Made by a program: the position numbers and the translations under genes. Of a DNA stretch of 64,000 bases, positions 39,230 through 49,072 are shown piece after piece (positions within the stretch are counted from its first letter, which is position 1; each line of letters opens with the position of its first letter). Location of the stretch: the NCBI RefSeq assembly GCF_001424045.1, contig NZ_LMQB01000001.1, positions 966,083 through 1,030,082 of the forward strand. Reading direction: 5' to 3'. The notes beneath the pieces are model-generated. The model worked only from the letters and a program-made list of their open reading frames with translations. It was not told the DNA's origin and did no database searches. This stretch comes from Rhizobium sp. Leaf371 (GTDB taxonomy: Bacteria; Pseudomonadota; Alphaproteobacteria; Rhizobiales; Rhizobiaceae).

Positions 39230-40768
39230 ATGGGTTTCGAGACGAGCATGGCAACCTGGATCGTGACCCCGGAGGACATGGGAAAGGTGGACGCGGCGGC
39301 CGCCGCATCCGGCCTCTCATCCTTCGGCTTGATGCGCGCCGCGGGCTACGCGGTCGCCGCCGCGGCGCTGCGGCATTATCCCGACGCGATCCGCTTCGTC
39401 TGCCTCTGCGGCCCCGGCAACAACGGCGGCGATGCGCTTGTCGCGGCGGAAGCGCTGGCCGACAGCGGCGCAAGCGTTGCGGTGTTTCTCCTGCAAGACG
39501 CCTCGCGCTTCAGCGAAGATGCCGCCACCGCTTTCGCGCGCCTCTCCGTCGCCGGCCAGACCATCGCCGACTATGTCCCCAGCACAGGCGATGTCGTCAT
39601 CGACGGTCTGTTCGGCGCGGGACTCTCGCGTGCCGTTTCGTCTGAGGTCGCCGATTTGATGAAGGCGGTTACCTCTGCGGGACTGCCGGTCGTCGCGATC
39701 GATCTGCCATCCGGGATCGACGGGAGATCCGGCAACGTTCTCGGGGCGTGCTTTCAGGCATCGCATACGGTCACGTTCATGACCCGCAAGCCAGGACATC
39801 TTCTCCTGCCGGGACGTTCAGCCTGCGGCGCGCTCGAGGTCGTCGATATCGGCATTCCCAGGCGAATCCTGCAAGCGCATCGGCGTGCGATTGCCGAGAA
39901 TACTCCGGCGCTTTGGGCGGATGCCGTGCAGGCGCTCGATCCGTCGGCGCACAAGTACCGTCGGGGGCATCTCGTCGTCTTCTCCGGTCCGGCGAACAGC
40001 AGCGGCGCTGCGCGGATGAGCGCAACGGCGGGCCTCTCCTCGGGTGCTGGTCTCGTCACGATGGTCGCGTCATCGCAGGCGATGTCGACGCTTGCCGCGC
40101 ATCTGACGGCGGTCATGCTGAAGCCTGTCGATAGCGAGCCGATGCTGCACGATCTCCTCGACGACAAGCGCCTCAACGCCTTCGTGCTCGGGCCGGGCTT
40201 TGGCGATGCCGAGCGGGCCCGGATGATCGTTGCAAGCCTCTGCGAGCGCTCGCTGGTGCTCGACGCGGATGGGATCACCGCCTTCCGCGAGGATCCGCAG
40301 GCTCTGTTCGCGGCTTTCCAAGGCCCGGTTCGTCTCGTCCTGACCCCGCATGACGGCGAATTCGCCCGTCTTTTCCCGGATCTCGGGTCGGACAAGACGC
40401 TCTCCAAGATCGATCGCGCGACCGAGGCGGCCCGGCGCAGCAATGCTGTCATCGTCCTCAAGGGCTCGGATACCGTCATCGCCGCCCCGGATGGCCGGAT
40501 CGCGATCAACGCGAACGCCCCGCCCTGGCTCGCAACGGCCGGCTCGGGCGATGTTCTCGCCGGCATCATCGGCGCGCATCTGGCCCAGGGCATGCCCGCC
40601 TTCGAAGCCGCGGCAAGCGCCGCCTGGCGTCATGGCGCTGCCGGGCAAACGGCGGGCGAGGGGATGACGGCCGAAGACCTGCTCCGTGCGATCAGGCCGC
40701 TGCCGCACAGACCATGGCGGTCAGACCATAGCGCTCAGACAAGCAGCGAAAACGCTGACAAGACATAG
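39230..40768 (+). CDS. Bifunctional NAD(P)HX epimerase/dehydratase
   Basis: The 512-residue protein repairs hydrated NADH/NADPH. The N-terminal YjeF_N epimerase half has FVCLCGPGNNGGDALVAA and VVAIDLPSGIDG. The C-terminal ADP/ATP-dependent dehydratase half (from about 225) has HLVVFSGPANSSGAARMSA, LVLTPHDGEFARLFP, VVLKGSDTVIAAPDG and LATAGSGDVLAGIIGAHLAQG. The start at 39230 follows GGAGG; an earlier in-frame ATG lies inside glnB and is rejected. Usual names are nnrD/nnrE or yjeF. Confidence 0.93.
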   Translation: MGFETSMATWIVTPEDMGKVDAAAAASGLSSFGLMRAAGYAVAAAALRHYPDAIRFVCLCGPGNNGGDALVAAEALADSGASVAVFLLQDASRFSEDAATAFARLSVAGQTIADYVPSTGDVVIDGLFGAGLSRAVSSEVADLMKAVTSAGLPVVAIDLPSGIDGRSGNVLGACFQASHTVTFMTRKPGHLLLPGRSACGALEVVDIGIPRRILQAHRRAIAENTPALWADAVQALDPSAHKYRRGHLVVFSGPANSSGAARMSATAGLSSGAGLVTMVASSQAMSTLAAHLTAVMLKPVDSEPMLHDLLDDKRLNAFVLGPGFGDAERARMIVASLCERSLVLDADGITAFREDPQALFAAFQGPVRLVLTPHDGEFARLFPDLGSDKTLSKIDRATEAARRSNAVIVLKGSDTVIAAPDGRIAINANAPPWLATAGSGDVLAGIIGAHLAQGMPAFEAAASAAWRHGAAGQTAGEGMTAEDLLRAIRPLPHRPWRSDHSAQTSSENADKT

Positions 40769-40791
40769 GCTCGCAGCCGGATCTCTTCCTG

Positions 40792-41592
40792 CTAAGCGAA
40801 ACGCTTCTGCAATTCGATGGCGCCCCTGGGTGCGTTGACCTTGCCCTCGTGAATGAAGAAGGCGAAGACGTCTCGCGGATGGTGTGGCACGGGATCGGCC
40901 AGCAAGGGCAATCCCTCCGCAACACCGCCGGATCTCCAGGTTTCAAGGCGAGCCTGCCATTCGGAGAGGCGCTTTTCGTCGTAGCAGGTCTCGATATCGT
41001 CGCTGCCCGTCTGCAGACGTGCATAGACGAAGTCAGCGCTCACGTCCGCGAGCAGCGGATACTCCGCGTGATCGGCGCAGACGATGGCGACGTTGTGCCG
41101 TCGCGCCATCTCGACGAATTCCGGGGTCTGAAACGAGACGTGGCGCACCTCGATGGCGTGCCGCAGGGCAAGCCCGTCCTGCTTTTCCGGCAGAAGCGCC
41201 AGAAAAGCCTCGAAATCGGCAGCATCGAACTTCTTCGTCGGCATGAACTGCCAGAGGATCGGCCCGAGCTTGGCGCCGAGTTCGGTCAGGCCCTGCCCGA
41301 GGAACCGGGCAATCGACTCGCCGGCATCCGCCAGCACCTTCTTGTTGGTCGCAAAGCGGCTCGCCTTCAGCGTGAAGACGAAATCATCCGGAACCTCCGA
41401 CGCCCATTTCGCAAACGTCTCCGGCTTTTGCGAGCTGTAATAGGTCCCGTTGACCTCGATCACCTGCAGCGCCTTGCCGGCAAACTCCAGCTGCCGCTTC
41501 TTCGCAAGCCCCTCGGGATAGAACGTTCCTTCCCACGGATCGAACGTCCAGCCACCGATGCCGACACGGACCTTACCCAACTTACCGCTCAT
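40792..41592 (-). CDS. DUF72 domain protein
   Basis: The 266-residue protein is a TIM-barrel-like DUF72 (YecE) member: VRVGIGGWTFDPWEGTFYPEGL at the N-terminus, VIEVNGTYYSSQKPETFAKWASEVPDDFVFTLKASR, then LGPILWQFMP, AIEVRHVSF and FIHEGKVNAP. The family is widespread and uncharacterised. The gene lies convergent to nnrDE and upstream in order of uvrA. Confidence 0.9.
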   Translation of the reverse strand: MSGKLGKVRVGIGGWTFDPWEGTFYPEGLAKKRQLEFAGKALQVIEVNGTYYSSQKPETFAKWASEVPDDFVFTLKASRFATNKKVLADAGESIARFLGQGLTELGAKLGPILWQFMPTKKFDAADFEAFLALLPEKQDGLALRHAIEVRHVSFQTPEFVEMARRHNVAIVCADHAEYPLLADVSADFVYARLQTGSDDIETCYDEKRLSEWQARLETWRSGGVAEGLPLLADPVPHHPRDVFAFFIHEGKVNAPRGAIELQKRFA

Positions 41593-41648
41593 GATGCCAA
41601 CTCATCGCCTGGATCCCTTTCCCTTCGCCCAATTCCCTGCCTCGCGGA

Positions 41649-44570
41649 CTACTCGGCCGCGACAGCTTTGCGGACCGGACGACGCTCCAGCAACTCCTTC
41701 AGGAAATGGCCGGTATGCGACCGCTTCTCCTTGACGATCTGCTCCGGCGTGCCCTCGGCCACGACCTGCCCGCCACCATCGCCGCCCTCCGGACCGAAAT
41801 CGAGTATCCAGTCGGCGGTCTTGATGACCTCCAGATTGTGCTCGATCACGACGACGGAATTGCCTTGGTTGACGAGTTCGTGCAGCAGTTCCAGCAGCTT
41901 CGCCACATCATGGAAATGCAGCCCCGTCGTCGGCTCATCGAGAATGTAGAGCGTGCGTCCGGTCGAGCGCTTGGACAGTTCCTTGGCCAGCTTGACGCGC
42001 TGCGCTTCGCCGCCCGACAGCGTGTTGGCCTGCTGACCGACCTTGATGTACCCGAGCCCGACCTCGTTGAGCGTTACGAGCTTGTCGCGCACCGCCGGCA
42101 CGGCTGCAAAGAACTCGACGCCTTCCTCGACCGTCATGTCCAACACGTCCGCGATCGACTTTCCCTTGAAGGTCACATCCAGGGTTTCGCGATTGTAGCG
42201 TTTCCCATGGCAGACATCGCAGGTGACGTAGACGTCCGGGAGGAAGTGCATCTCGATCTTGATGACGCCATCGCCCTGGCAGGCCTCGCAGCGACCGCCC
42301 TTCACATTGAACGAGAAGCGTCCGGGCTGGTAGCCCCGGGCCTTTGCCTCCGGCAGCCCCGAAAACCAATCCCGGATGGGCGTAAAGGCGCCGGTATAGG
42401 TGGCCGGGTTCGAGCGCGGCGTCCGGCCGATCGGCGACTGGTCGATATCGATGACCTTGTCGATATGTTCGAACCCGTCGATGCGGTCGTGATCGGCCGG
42501 AATTTCGCGCGCGCCCATCACCCGTCGCGCCGCCGATTTGTAAAGCGTTTCGATGAGAAAGGTGGACTTGCCGCCGCCGGAAACGCCGGTCACGGCCGTG
42601 AAGACCCCGAGCGGGATGGACGCCGTGACATTCTTCAGATTGTTGCCGCGGGCACCGACGACGGTCAGTTCCTTTTTCTTCTTCGGCTTGCGCCGCTCGG
42701 CAGGCACCGAGACAGAAAGGTCGCCCGAGAGATATTTGCCTGTCAGAGAAGTAGGGTGATCGATGATCTCCTGCGGCGTGCCGGAAGCCACGACCTGGCC
42801 GCCATGAATGCCGGCAGCCGGACCGATATCGACAACATAGTCGGCCGTCAGAATCGCGTCTTCGTCGTGCTCGACCACGATGACGGTATTTCCAATGTCG
42901 CGCAGATGCCGCAGCGTATCGAGAAGGCGCGCATTGTCCCGCTGATGCAGGCCGATCGACGGCTCGTCCAGCACGTAGAGCACGCCCGTCAGGCCCGATC
43001 CGATCTGCGAGGCGAGCCGGATGCGCTGGCTTTCGCCGCCCGACAAGGTACCGGAATTTCGCGAAAGACTGAGGTAATCCAGCCCGACATCGTTCAGGAA
43101 GCGCAGGCGATCGCGAATCTCCTTCAGGATCCGAACGGCAATCTCGTTCTGCTTCTCCGTTAGGCGGGCGGGCAGATCCTCGAACCAATCCCGCGCGACG
43201 CGGATCGACATGTTCGTCACCTCGCCGATTTGAAGCCGGTCGATCTTGACGGCCAGCGCCTCGGGCTTCAGCCGGAAACCTTTGCAGGCCGGGCAGGGGG
43301 CTGCCGACATGTAACGCTCGATCTCCTCGCGCGCCCAGGCCGATTCGGTTTCTTTCCAGCGCCGTTCGAGGTTGGGGACGATCCCTTCGAACGTCTTCGT
43401 GGTGTTGTACGAGCGTGCGCCATCCGCATACTGGAACACGATCTTTTCGTCCGTCCCGCGCAGGATCGCCTTTTTCGCAGCATCCGACAGATCCGCCCAG
43501 GTGCTGCTCAGCTTGAAGCCGAACGCCTTGCCGAGCGCTTCCAGCGTTTGATTGTAGTAAGGCGACGACGATTTGGCCCAGGGGGCGATCGCCCCGTTTT
43601 TCAGGGTCCGATCGTGTTCCGGAACGATGAGGGCCTCGTCGATCTTCTGCTGACTGCCGAGGCCGTCGCAGGTGGGGCAGGCACCGAACGGATTGTTGAA
43701 GGAAAACAGCCGCGGTTCGATCTCGGAAATCGTGAAGCCGGAGACGGGGCAGGCGAATTTCTCCGAAAACAGCACCCGCTCATGCGTCTCGTTGAGCGAT
43801 TTGTTCGCGGAGCCGCCGGCCGAGGTCTCCTTCTCGGGCAGAGGCTTGTCGGCAAATTCGGCTATCGCAAGACCATCGGCCAGCCTGAGCGATGTTTCCA
43901 GACTGTCGGCCAGCCGCGCAGCAATATCGCCGCGCACGACCAGGCGATCGACCACCACATCGATATCGTGCTTGTATTTCTTGTCGAGCGCGGGGACATC
44001 GGCGATCTCGTAGAACTGGCCATCGACCTTGACGCGCTGAAAGCCCTTTTTCATCAGCTCCGCGAGTTCTTTCTTGTACTCGCCCTTACGGCCCCGGATC
44101 ATCGGCGCGAGGATGTACAGGCGAGCGCCTTCCTCCATCGCAAGGATACGGTCAACCATCTGGCTCACCGTCTGGCTCTCGATTGGCAGCCCGGTCGCCG
44201 GCGAATAGGGGACACCGACGCGCGCGAAAAGAAGGCGCATATAGTCGTAGATCTCCGTCACCGTTCCCACGGTCGAGCGGGGGTTCTTCGACGTCGTCTT
44301 CTGTTCAATCGAAATTGCGGGCGAAAGACCTTCGATCAGGTCCACATCCGGCTTCTGCATCATCTCCAGAAACTGGCGCGCATAGGCCGACAGGCTCTCG
44401 ACGTAGCGCCTCTGCCCTTCCGCATAGATAGTATCGAAGGCGAGCGACGATTTTCCCGACCCGGAAAGGCCGGTCATCACGATCAGTTTGTTGCGCGGGA
44501 GATCGAGGTCGATACCCTTGAGATTGTGCTCCCGCGCACCGCGGATCGAGATGGTCTTGAATTCGCTCAT
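41649..44570 (-). CDS. uvrA: Excinuclease ABC subunit UvrA
   Basis: The 973-residue damage sensor of nucleotide excision repair has two ABC modules. The N-terminal half has [20 protein letters not shown]; the C-terminal half has [28 protein letters not shown] and [13 protein letters not shown]. Zinc-binding Cys clusters are visible ([27 protein letters not shown]...[11 protein letters not shown]). The start at 44570 ([21 protein letters not shown]) is preferred over an in-frame TTG two codons upstream. An SOS box lies in the divergent promoter region. Confidence 0.97.
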   Translation of the reverse strand: MSEFKTISIRGAREHNLKGIDLDLPRNKLIVMTGLSGSGKSSLAFDTIYAEGQRRYVESLSAYARQFLEMMQKPDVDLIEGLSPAISIEQKTTSKNPRSTVGTVTEIYDYMRLLFARVGVPYSPATGLPIESQTVSQMVDRILAMEEGARLYILAPMIRGRKGEYKKELAELMKKGFQRVKVDGQFYEIADVPALDKKYKHDIDVVVDRLVVRGDIAARLADSLETSLRLADGLAIAEFADKPLPEKETSAGGSANKSLNETHERVLFSEKFACPVSGFTISEIEPRLFSFNNPFGACPTCDGLGSQQKIDEALIVPEHDRTLKNGAIAPWAKSSSPYYNQTLEALGKAFGFKLSSTWADLSDAAKKAILRGTDEKIVFQYADGARSYNTTKTFEGIVPNLERRWKETESAWAREEIERYMSAAPCPACKGFRLKPEALAVKIDRLQIGEVTNMSIRVARDWFEDLPARLTEKQNEIAVRILKEIRDRLRFLNDVGLDYLSLSRNSGTLSGGESQRIRLASQIGSGLTGVLYVLDEPSIGLHQRDNARLLDTLRHLRDIGNTVIVVEHDEDAILTADYVVDIGPAAGIHGGQVVASGTPQEIIDHPTSLTGKYLSGDLSVSVPAERRKPKKKKELTVVGARGNNLKNVTASIPLGVFTAVTGVSGGGKSTFLIETLYKSAARRVMGAREIPADHDRIDGFEHIDKVIDIDQSPIGRTPRSNPATYTGAFTPIRDWFSGLPEAKARGYQPGRFSFNVKGGRCEACQGDGVIKIEMHFLPDVYVTCDVCHGKRYNRETLDVTFKGKSIADVLDMTVEEGVEFFAAVPAVRDKLVTLNEVGLGYIKVGQQANTLSGGEAQRVKLAKELSKRSTGRTLYILDEPTTGLHFHDVAKLLELLHELVNQGNSVVVIEHNLEVIKTADWILDFGPEGGDGGGQVVAEGTPEQIVKEKRSHTGHFLKELLERRPVRKAVAAE

Positions 44571-44710
44571 GGTCAAACGCTCTGTATGGGGACGAAGCCC
44601 TTACTTAAGATCAATACTTCATATGTCGAGCCGGCCTCGGGCGAAACCGCAATTCGAACGTCCCGGTCCGGGCAGGCTCGTTGAGCATCGGAAGCCCGGC
44701 GCGTGCATGG

Positions 44711-44739
44711 TTGACAGGATCATAACGAAGAATTAGAAC
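44711..44739 (+). promoter_or_regulatory. Predicted ssb promoter
   Basis: TTGACA (44711-44716) is a perfect -35, followed by 17 bp and TAGAAC (44734-44739) as a -10-like box. The -10 overlaps the SOS box, so LexA would block it. Confidence 0.6.
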
Positions 44740-44760
44740 AAATAAAGAACAAATTTGCAA
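44732..44760 (-). promoter_or_regulatory. Predicted uvrA promoter
   Basis: On the minus strand TTGCAA (44760-44755), 17 bp, then TCTAAT (44737-44732). The SOS box lies in and next to the -10, giving one LexA site between two divergent promoters. Confidence 0.6.
44736..44750. promoter_or_regulatory. SOS (LexA) box shared by uvrA and ssb
   Basis: GAAC-AAATAAA-GAAC is a perfect match to the alphaproteobacterial LexA box, a direct repeat GAAC-N7-GAAC (GTTC-N7-GTTC on the other strand). Confidence 0.9.
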
Positions 44761-44866
44761 ACTGTTGTGGATTGCCGCGGGTCGAGGGCGAAAAGCCAGA
44801 TCCAACAGCGTAGGCTTTGCGCACATTGCGGGACGTTGGGCCGCTTTCAGGAGACAGGACAAAGAG

Positions 44867-45400
44867 ATGGCTGGTAGCGTAAACAAGGTGATCCTCATCG
44901 GAAACGTCGGGGCGGACCCGGAAATCCGGCGGACGCAGGACGGAAAGCCGATCGCGAACCTGCGCATCGCCACGTCCGAAAGCTGGCGCGACCGAAATTC
45001 GGGCGAGCGACGCGAGAAGACCGAGTGGCATACGGTCGTCGTTTTCAACGAGGGCCTGTGCAAGGTCGTCGAACAATATGTGAAGAAGGGCGCCAAGCTT
45101 TATCTCGAAGGCGCCTTGCAGACACGCAAATGGCAGGACAAGGACGGCAACGACCGCTATTCCACCGAAGTGGTGCTTCAGGGCTTCAATTCGACGCTGA
45201 CCATGCTGGATGGCCGTGACGGCGGCGGCGGTAGTGGTGGTGGAAACCGTGGGAGTTCGGATTACGGCGGGGGCAGCGGACCGAACTATGGCGACGATTT
45301 CGATCGTCCGGCCCAGTCGTCCGGCGGTCGTTCGGGCGGCAGCACCGGCGGGGCGAGCGGTGGCTTCTCGCGCGATCTGGATGACGACATTCCGTTCTGA
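44867..45400 (+). CDS. ssb: Single-stranded DNA-binding protein
   Basis: The 177-residue protein has an OB-fold (about 1-112: SVNKVILIGNVGADPEIRRT, EWHTVVVFNEG, GAKLYLEGALQTRKWQD), a Gly/Ser-rich linker and the acidic C-terminal tip DDDIPF, which binds partner repair proteins. The start at 44867 follows AGGAGA/AGGACAAAGAG. An upstream in-frame extension lacks OB-fold features. It is divergent from uvrA and shares its SOS box. Confidence 0.96.
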   Translation: MAGSVNKVILIGNVGADPEIRRTQDGKPIANLRIATSESWRDRNSGERREKTEWHTVVVFNEGLCKVVEQYVKKGAKLYLEGALQTRKWQDKDGNDRYSTEVVLQGFNSTLTMLDGRDGGGGSGGGNRGSSDYGGGSGPNYGDDFDRPAQSSGGRSGGSTGGASGGFSRDLDDDIPF

Positions 45401-45597
45401 TTCCGTCTTGGACACCGAGTGTCAAATAGCCTTTCCGCCGTTGCGAGCCTGCTTGCGACGGCGTTTCTTATTGCCGGAGCGATGAACGCTGATCTCAAGG
45501 TCTGTCCTTTCGGAAAGGACCTCGCCGCAAGCAACGCATCTGAACGAATTCGCCTTTTCGTCGATGAACGGTTCACTTCGGCGGAATGGCACTTGCA

Positions 45598-45612
45598 GAA
45601 CACATGAGGAAC
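45598..45612. promoter_or_regulatory. SOS (LexA) box of lexA
   Basis: GAAC-ACATGAG-GAAC is a second perfect GAAC-N7-GAAC box, 48 bp before the lexA ATG. A weaker GTTC-N7-GTTT (45623-45637) follows it. A TATAAC (45614-45619) just after the box is a plausible -10. The arrangement indicates autoregulation. Confidence 0.88.
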
Positions 45613-45660
45613 ATATAACACTGTTCTTGCTTTGTTTCGTGACTTTGGAGTCGTTTGATC

Positions 45661-46377
45661 ATGCTGACCCGCAAGCAACAGGAATTGTTGATTTTCATTC
45701 ATGAGCGCATGAAGGAATCGGGTGTTCCGCCATCGTTCGACGAGATGAAGGATGCTCTGGAACTGGCCTCCAAGTCCGGCATCCATCGGCTGATCACGGC
45801 GCTCGAAGAGCGTGGCTTTATCCGGCGCTTGCCAAACAGGGCGCGGGCGCTCGAGGTGATCAAGCTGCCGGACGCCTATCTCGCGTTGACACCGCCGAAG
45901 CGGGGGTTTTCACCGAGCGTCATTCAGGGAAGTCGCCCGTCCTCTGTCCCGGAAACACCGGCGAAGGCTGCCATTGGCATCGGAAACGATAACAGCGTCT
46001 CCGTTCCGGTTATGGGTCGGATCGCTGCCGGGGTGCCGATTTCCGCTATCCAGAACAACACGCATGACATTGCCGTTCCCGCCTTCATGCTCGGCAGTGG
46101 CGAGCATTATGCGTTGGAAGTTCGGGGGGACTCGATGATCGAAGCGGGCATTCTCGATGGTGATACCGTCATCATACGGAATGCGAACAGCGCCAGCCCG
46201 GGCGAGATCGTCGTGGCCTTGGTCGATGACGAAGAGGCGACCTTGAAACGCTTCCGCCGCAAGGGAGCCTCTGTCGCTCTGGAGGCGGCCAACCCGGCCT
46301 ATGAAACGCGGATTTTCGGACCGGACCGGGTCAAGGTTCAGGGGAAGCTTGTCGGCTTGATCCGCCGCTACCAGTAA
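45661..46377 (+). CDS. lexA: SOS repressor LexA
   Basis: The 238-residue repressor has an N-terminal winged helix ([35 protein letters not shown]), a linker, then the S24 autocleavage domain. The Ala-Gly cleavage site is in [12 protein letters not shown], Ser in [12 protein letters not shown] and Lys in [14 protein letters not shown]. The ATG at 45661 is chosen as rhizobial LexA begins MLTRKQ; a TTG at 45655 is in frame. The gene is self-contained and not beside moeA, where I recall it in other rhizobia. Confidence 0.97.
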   Translation: MLTRKQQELLIFIHERMKESGVPPSFDEMKDALELASKSGIHRLITALEERGFIRRLPNRARALEVIKLPDAYLALTPPKRGFSPSVIQGSRPSSVPETPAKAAIGIGNDNSVSVPVMGRIAAGVPISAIQNNTHDIAVPAFMLGSGEHYALEVRGDSMIEAGILDGDTVIIRNANSASPGEIVVALVDDEEATLKRFRRKGASVALEAANPAYETRIFGPDRVKVQGKLVGLIRRYQ

Positions 46378-46700
46378 AGAGGATATGGTTTTCGGCGAGG
46401 GGTGGCCGATTGGAGGCGTCGGTCTTCAGGGCAACCATCAGTTTCCCTTGTCCGGAATTCCTCGTCCTGTCCGCTTCGATATTGACCTTGCGCCGTGCAT
46501 TTCATCAATGCGCGGTTTGCTTGTTTTCTCATGGAGTGGCCTTTTTTCCGTTGCTTTCGTTCGACAAGGATGTTGACGGGAGTTGCTATTCTCGAAAGCG
46601 TTGGGGAGGCGAAGAGCGTACTCGAAGCGGACGCAAGCAGTCAGCTCGCGAGATGCATCGGCACGCGTTTTTCAGAGAAACCTGCACGATGGAGAAGCAG
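46378..46700. other. Intergenic after lexA, no gene seen
   Basis: About 320 bp without a supported gene. No clear terminator or operator was found. It should hold the promoter of the 97-aa gene that follows. Confidence 0.35.
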
Positions 46701-46994
46701 ATGGAACTGCTTGCGGACATCGGCGTTAACCGGCCGAACGCTGCGGAGACCGAGATGCCGGGAACATTGGAAAGTTTTGAAGTTCTGGTCTTCGACGATC
46801 GCGAAGGCGAGATTTCACAATCCGATCGACCATTGAGCGTCGAGACCGCCGATGAAGCCTGCGCGTTGGCCAGTCGTCTCGCACGCGGACATGCGGGCAC
46901 GGCGGTCGTCTCAAGGCGGGGCAACACGGCGATCGGCGAAGCCGGCCCAGCCCTCGTTCTTGAGCGGCATGGTCGGATCGGCGATTTCGACTGA
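46701..46994 (+). CDS. Hypothetical acidic protein (97 aa)
   Basis: The frame starts MELLADIGVNRPNAAETEMPG. It has a central ESFEVLVFDDREGEISQSDRPLSVETADEACALASRLARG and ends ERHGRIGDFD. GGAG lies six bases before the ATG at 46701; an upstream ATG at 46689 is possible. There is no signal peptide or membrane segment. The even mix of charged and small residues and coding-like codon use support a real cytosolic protein; no family is recognised. Confidence 0.55.
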   Translation: MELLADIGVNRPNAAETEMPGTLESFEVLVFDDREGEISQSDRPLSVETADEACALASRLARGHAGTAVVSRRGNTAIGEAGPALVLERHGRIGDFD

Positions 46995-47073
46995 AGATCG
47001 CTGATCACGTATCGCTGGCAATGGCGCCGTACCATCTCTTTTTAAGCGCAGACCGTGCGCAAAGGATCACGCT

Positions 47074-47196
47074 ATGAGAATGATTTTCGTCGGGATGCTG
47101 GCATCCGTCCTCAGTATCCTCGTGATCAAGTACGCCAACAACGATCTCGGCAATGGCGTTCCCATGACGACAGTTGGAGCAGCCAGCTCACTCTAA
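47074..47196 (+). CDS. Small membrane or exported protein (40 aa)
   Basis: The frame reads MRMIFVGMLASVLSILVIKYANNDLG..., with one hydrophobic segment near the N-terminus and a short polar tail (VPMTTVGAASSL). AAAGGA lies eight bases before the ATG. No family is recognised; it is too short for standard detection. Confidence 0.55.
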   Translation: MRMIFVGMLASVLSILVIKYANNDLGNGVPMTTVGAASSL

Positions 47197-47263
47197 AGCC
47201 CAACGTCTGTCGGGCTGCTTCTATTCTTCTTGATTTTGGCACCCTTCGATACAATGGCGTCGG

Positions 47264-47602
47264 CTATTCGTGAATGGTATAGGATCCCATCTCGCACAGG
47301 TTTTGCTTGTCTTCAGTTGTCGCCAGGTCCGATCCTTCTTCGAACTCGAACCGCAGGTCGTAGTCGCAAACGTCGCGTCCGTCCGCGATCGTCAGTTCGA
47401 TCGTCTCGCCAGGACTGAGCACCTGCTCTCCGAAGACGTCCCCCTCCCAGTCGCTGACGCCGACGGGTGACGTATAGAATCGCGTGAGAACCGATTGCGT
47501 ACCGTTCTTCAGCGTGAAGACAAGATCTTCCGCTTGCGCTGGGTTTGACAAGAACGTGACGCTCACCAAGAGGGCGCCTGCAATGCTGGCCTTTGTTGTC
47601 AT
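47264..47602 (-). CDS. Small secreted protein of a rhizobial family
   Basis: The 112-residue frame starts MTTKASIAGALLVSVTFLSNPAQA, a signal peptide cut before EDLVF. The mature part, with LTRFYTSPVGVSDWEGDVFGEQVL, DGRDVCDYDLRFEFEEGSD and NLCEMGSYTIHE, resembles a family I recall in Hyphomicrobiales of small periplasmic proteins with a beta fold and one Cys pair. Function unknown. GGAGGAG lies about ten bases before the ATG at 47602. Confidence 0.7.
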   Translation of the reverse strand: MTTKASIAGALLVSVTFLSNPAQAEDLVFTLKNGTQSVLTRFYTSPVGVSDWEGDVFGEQVLSPGETIELTIADGRDVCDYDLRFEFEEGSDLATTEDKQNLCEMGSYTIHE

Positions 47603-48357
47603 GTCGTCTAATCTCCTCCCCAGGAAATTCAAGTGCGTTCGTTCGAAATCGCTAATCGAAGGATAGCGAAGGTCTCATCACATTCAACCAGTTTGTCGCG
47701 CACCTGTCCGGGATGACGGCTATCTCTTTTTGACGTTGCAATCGTGCAGGCACTGTCGCGCCGTCGGGACGCTGGGGCTTTATGCCGTTGACGAAGCAGC
47801 GCGGTCCGGCAAATTTCACGAAAGGGGGGAAGTTCGCAGCATCTGGCCGCGGCGAAATGACGAAATCACTTCCGCGCCATCCCGCACAGGCGAGGGCCTG
47901 TCGTCCTTGTGAAAAGGGAAAATAGTGTAAAGGGAAAATGGACGGCCGCCGTGATCTCGTGGCAGCGACGTGACGTCAATCTGTCGCCCGACCCCGTTCT
48001 AGAACCAACGGCAGTCGCGTCCGGCGCCCTTGTGACAGAATCGATCTCTCCCGTCTACTCTGCGATTAGGCAGGGAATAAGAGCGCCGCATTTGGGGTGA
48101 TCGGCATCCAAACGGGACCCCCATCTGCGAATGGAGTTAGAACAGCCACCGTTTTAATCGGAGGCTTTTTTGTTGTGTGGCGATCCCGTCGGACAGCACA
48201 GTAACGATCACGGTTAAGCCGATATTATGTGCTTTCCGCCAATGCGGCCATGTTTGAACACCGCAAACGACGGGGTTTGCAGTGATATTTCAGTGCCTAC
48301 ATCAGCTTCTTCCACCGTCATTCCATAGTAGTTCTCGGCATCTATAGCTCTAGCCTT
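47603..48357. other. Non-coding stretch at the edge of the accessory patch
   Basis: Over 750 bp with no supported gene. From about 48100 the text GGCATCCAAACGGGACCCCC resembles IS21-type element ends, followed by a clear terminator. A short direct repeat AAAGGGAAAAT occurs twice near 47913-47940. Confidence 0.4.
48144..48171 (+). terminator. Rho-independent terminator in a gene-free stretch
   Basis: AGCCACCG and CGGAGGCT form a stem (one A-A mismatch) around TTTTAAT and are followed by TTTTTT. No upstream coding gene explains it, so it may end a small RNA or be left from a lost gene. Confidence 0.75.
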
Positions 48358-48669
48358 TTAGAAAAGGCTAATTTTTACAATTCCGGCCTTCTTAAATGAT
48401 ATATCCATCGTATTAATTTTGGTCTCAAGGTCAACGGCGGCGACGAATTTGTGTTTGTGCGTGTTTACATCCGCAGCAAAATTACGAAATCCAGCATCAC
48501 CGCCAGCTTCGATAATATCCATACTCCAGTAAGGCTGAAGAAAATCTAATATAAAATTGTCTACGTCTGGTCCAAGCTTAAGAGGCAGAAGATTTCGTAC
48601 AGCCTCGCCGCGAGATTCGGACCAAGGGAAAATCGAATGCTGTTTCTTTTCAGAATATATCGCCGACAT
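48358..48669 (-). CDS. Orphan hypothetical protein in AT-rich DNA
   Basis: The 103-residue frame begins MSAIYSEKKQHSIFPWSESRGEAVRNLLPLKL and continues DNFILDFLQPYWSMDIIEAGG and FVAAVDLETKINTMDISFKK. Base composition is clearly more AT-rich than the neighbouring core genes. GAGA lies four bases from the ATG. No family is recognised. Its composition and place next to a tRNA-Cys-proximal decayed region suggest horizontal origin. Confidence 0.5.
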   Translation of the reverse strand: MSAIYSEKKQHSIFPWSESRGEAVRNLLPLKLGPDVDNFILDFLQPYWSMDIIEAGGDAGFRNFAADVNTHKHKFVAAVDLETKINTMDISFKKAGIVKISLF

Positions 48670-49072
48670 ATATTCTCGTATTGCTTGGTTAGATGAATGT
48701 TTAATATGGATTGCCGCTTGATTGACGTGCTGCTCAAATTTTCCTTTTTCAGGCTAATTTACTTTGGAAAAAAAATATAGTGAATATCTATTTTTATTTA
48801 TTTCACAGTAGTGAAATATGGGTATCTTTGCAGTGATATTCCCATATATTCTTCTTTTTGAAATTTCAATGTCAGCTCAGTTGATCAAATTGAATGCAGA
48901 ATAAAATTTTTCGTCGCTTTCGACTGTCATTGATATTCTCTGTGGTTGATGACTGATTTATTGTTTGAAAGCGTATATTCTGATGCTCTGCTCGCAAATC
49001 TACCAATTTCTGAGATAGAGTAAATCGGGCGAATAGTCCGCCATTCCATCATCATCGGCTTGGATCCTGTCT
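48670..49072. other. AT-rich gene-free stretch with hairpin
   Basis: Strongly AT-rich, no supported gene. ATATGGG-TATC (48816-48826) can pair with GATA-TT-CCCATAT (48835-48847), giving a bulged hairpin. A small dyad TTCACAGTAGTGAA lies just before it. Confidence 0.45.

Noticed and set aside
45419-45607. 62-residue frame between ssb and lexA with a hydrophobic start
   Set aside because: It needs a GTG start without a ribosome site and runs into the lexA SOS box.
47909-48100. 63-residue plus-strand frame in the gene-free stretch
   Set aside because: No ribosome site or family features, and it ends next to the IS21-like motif.
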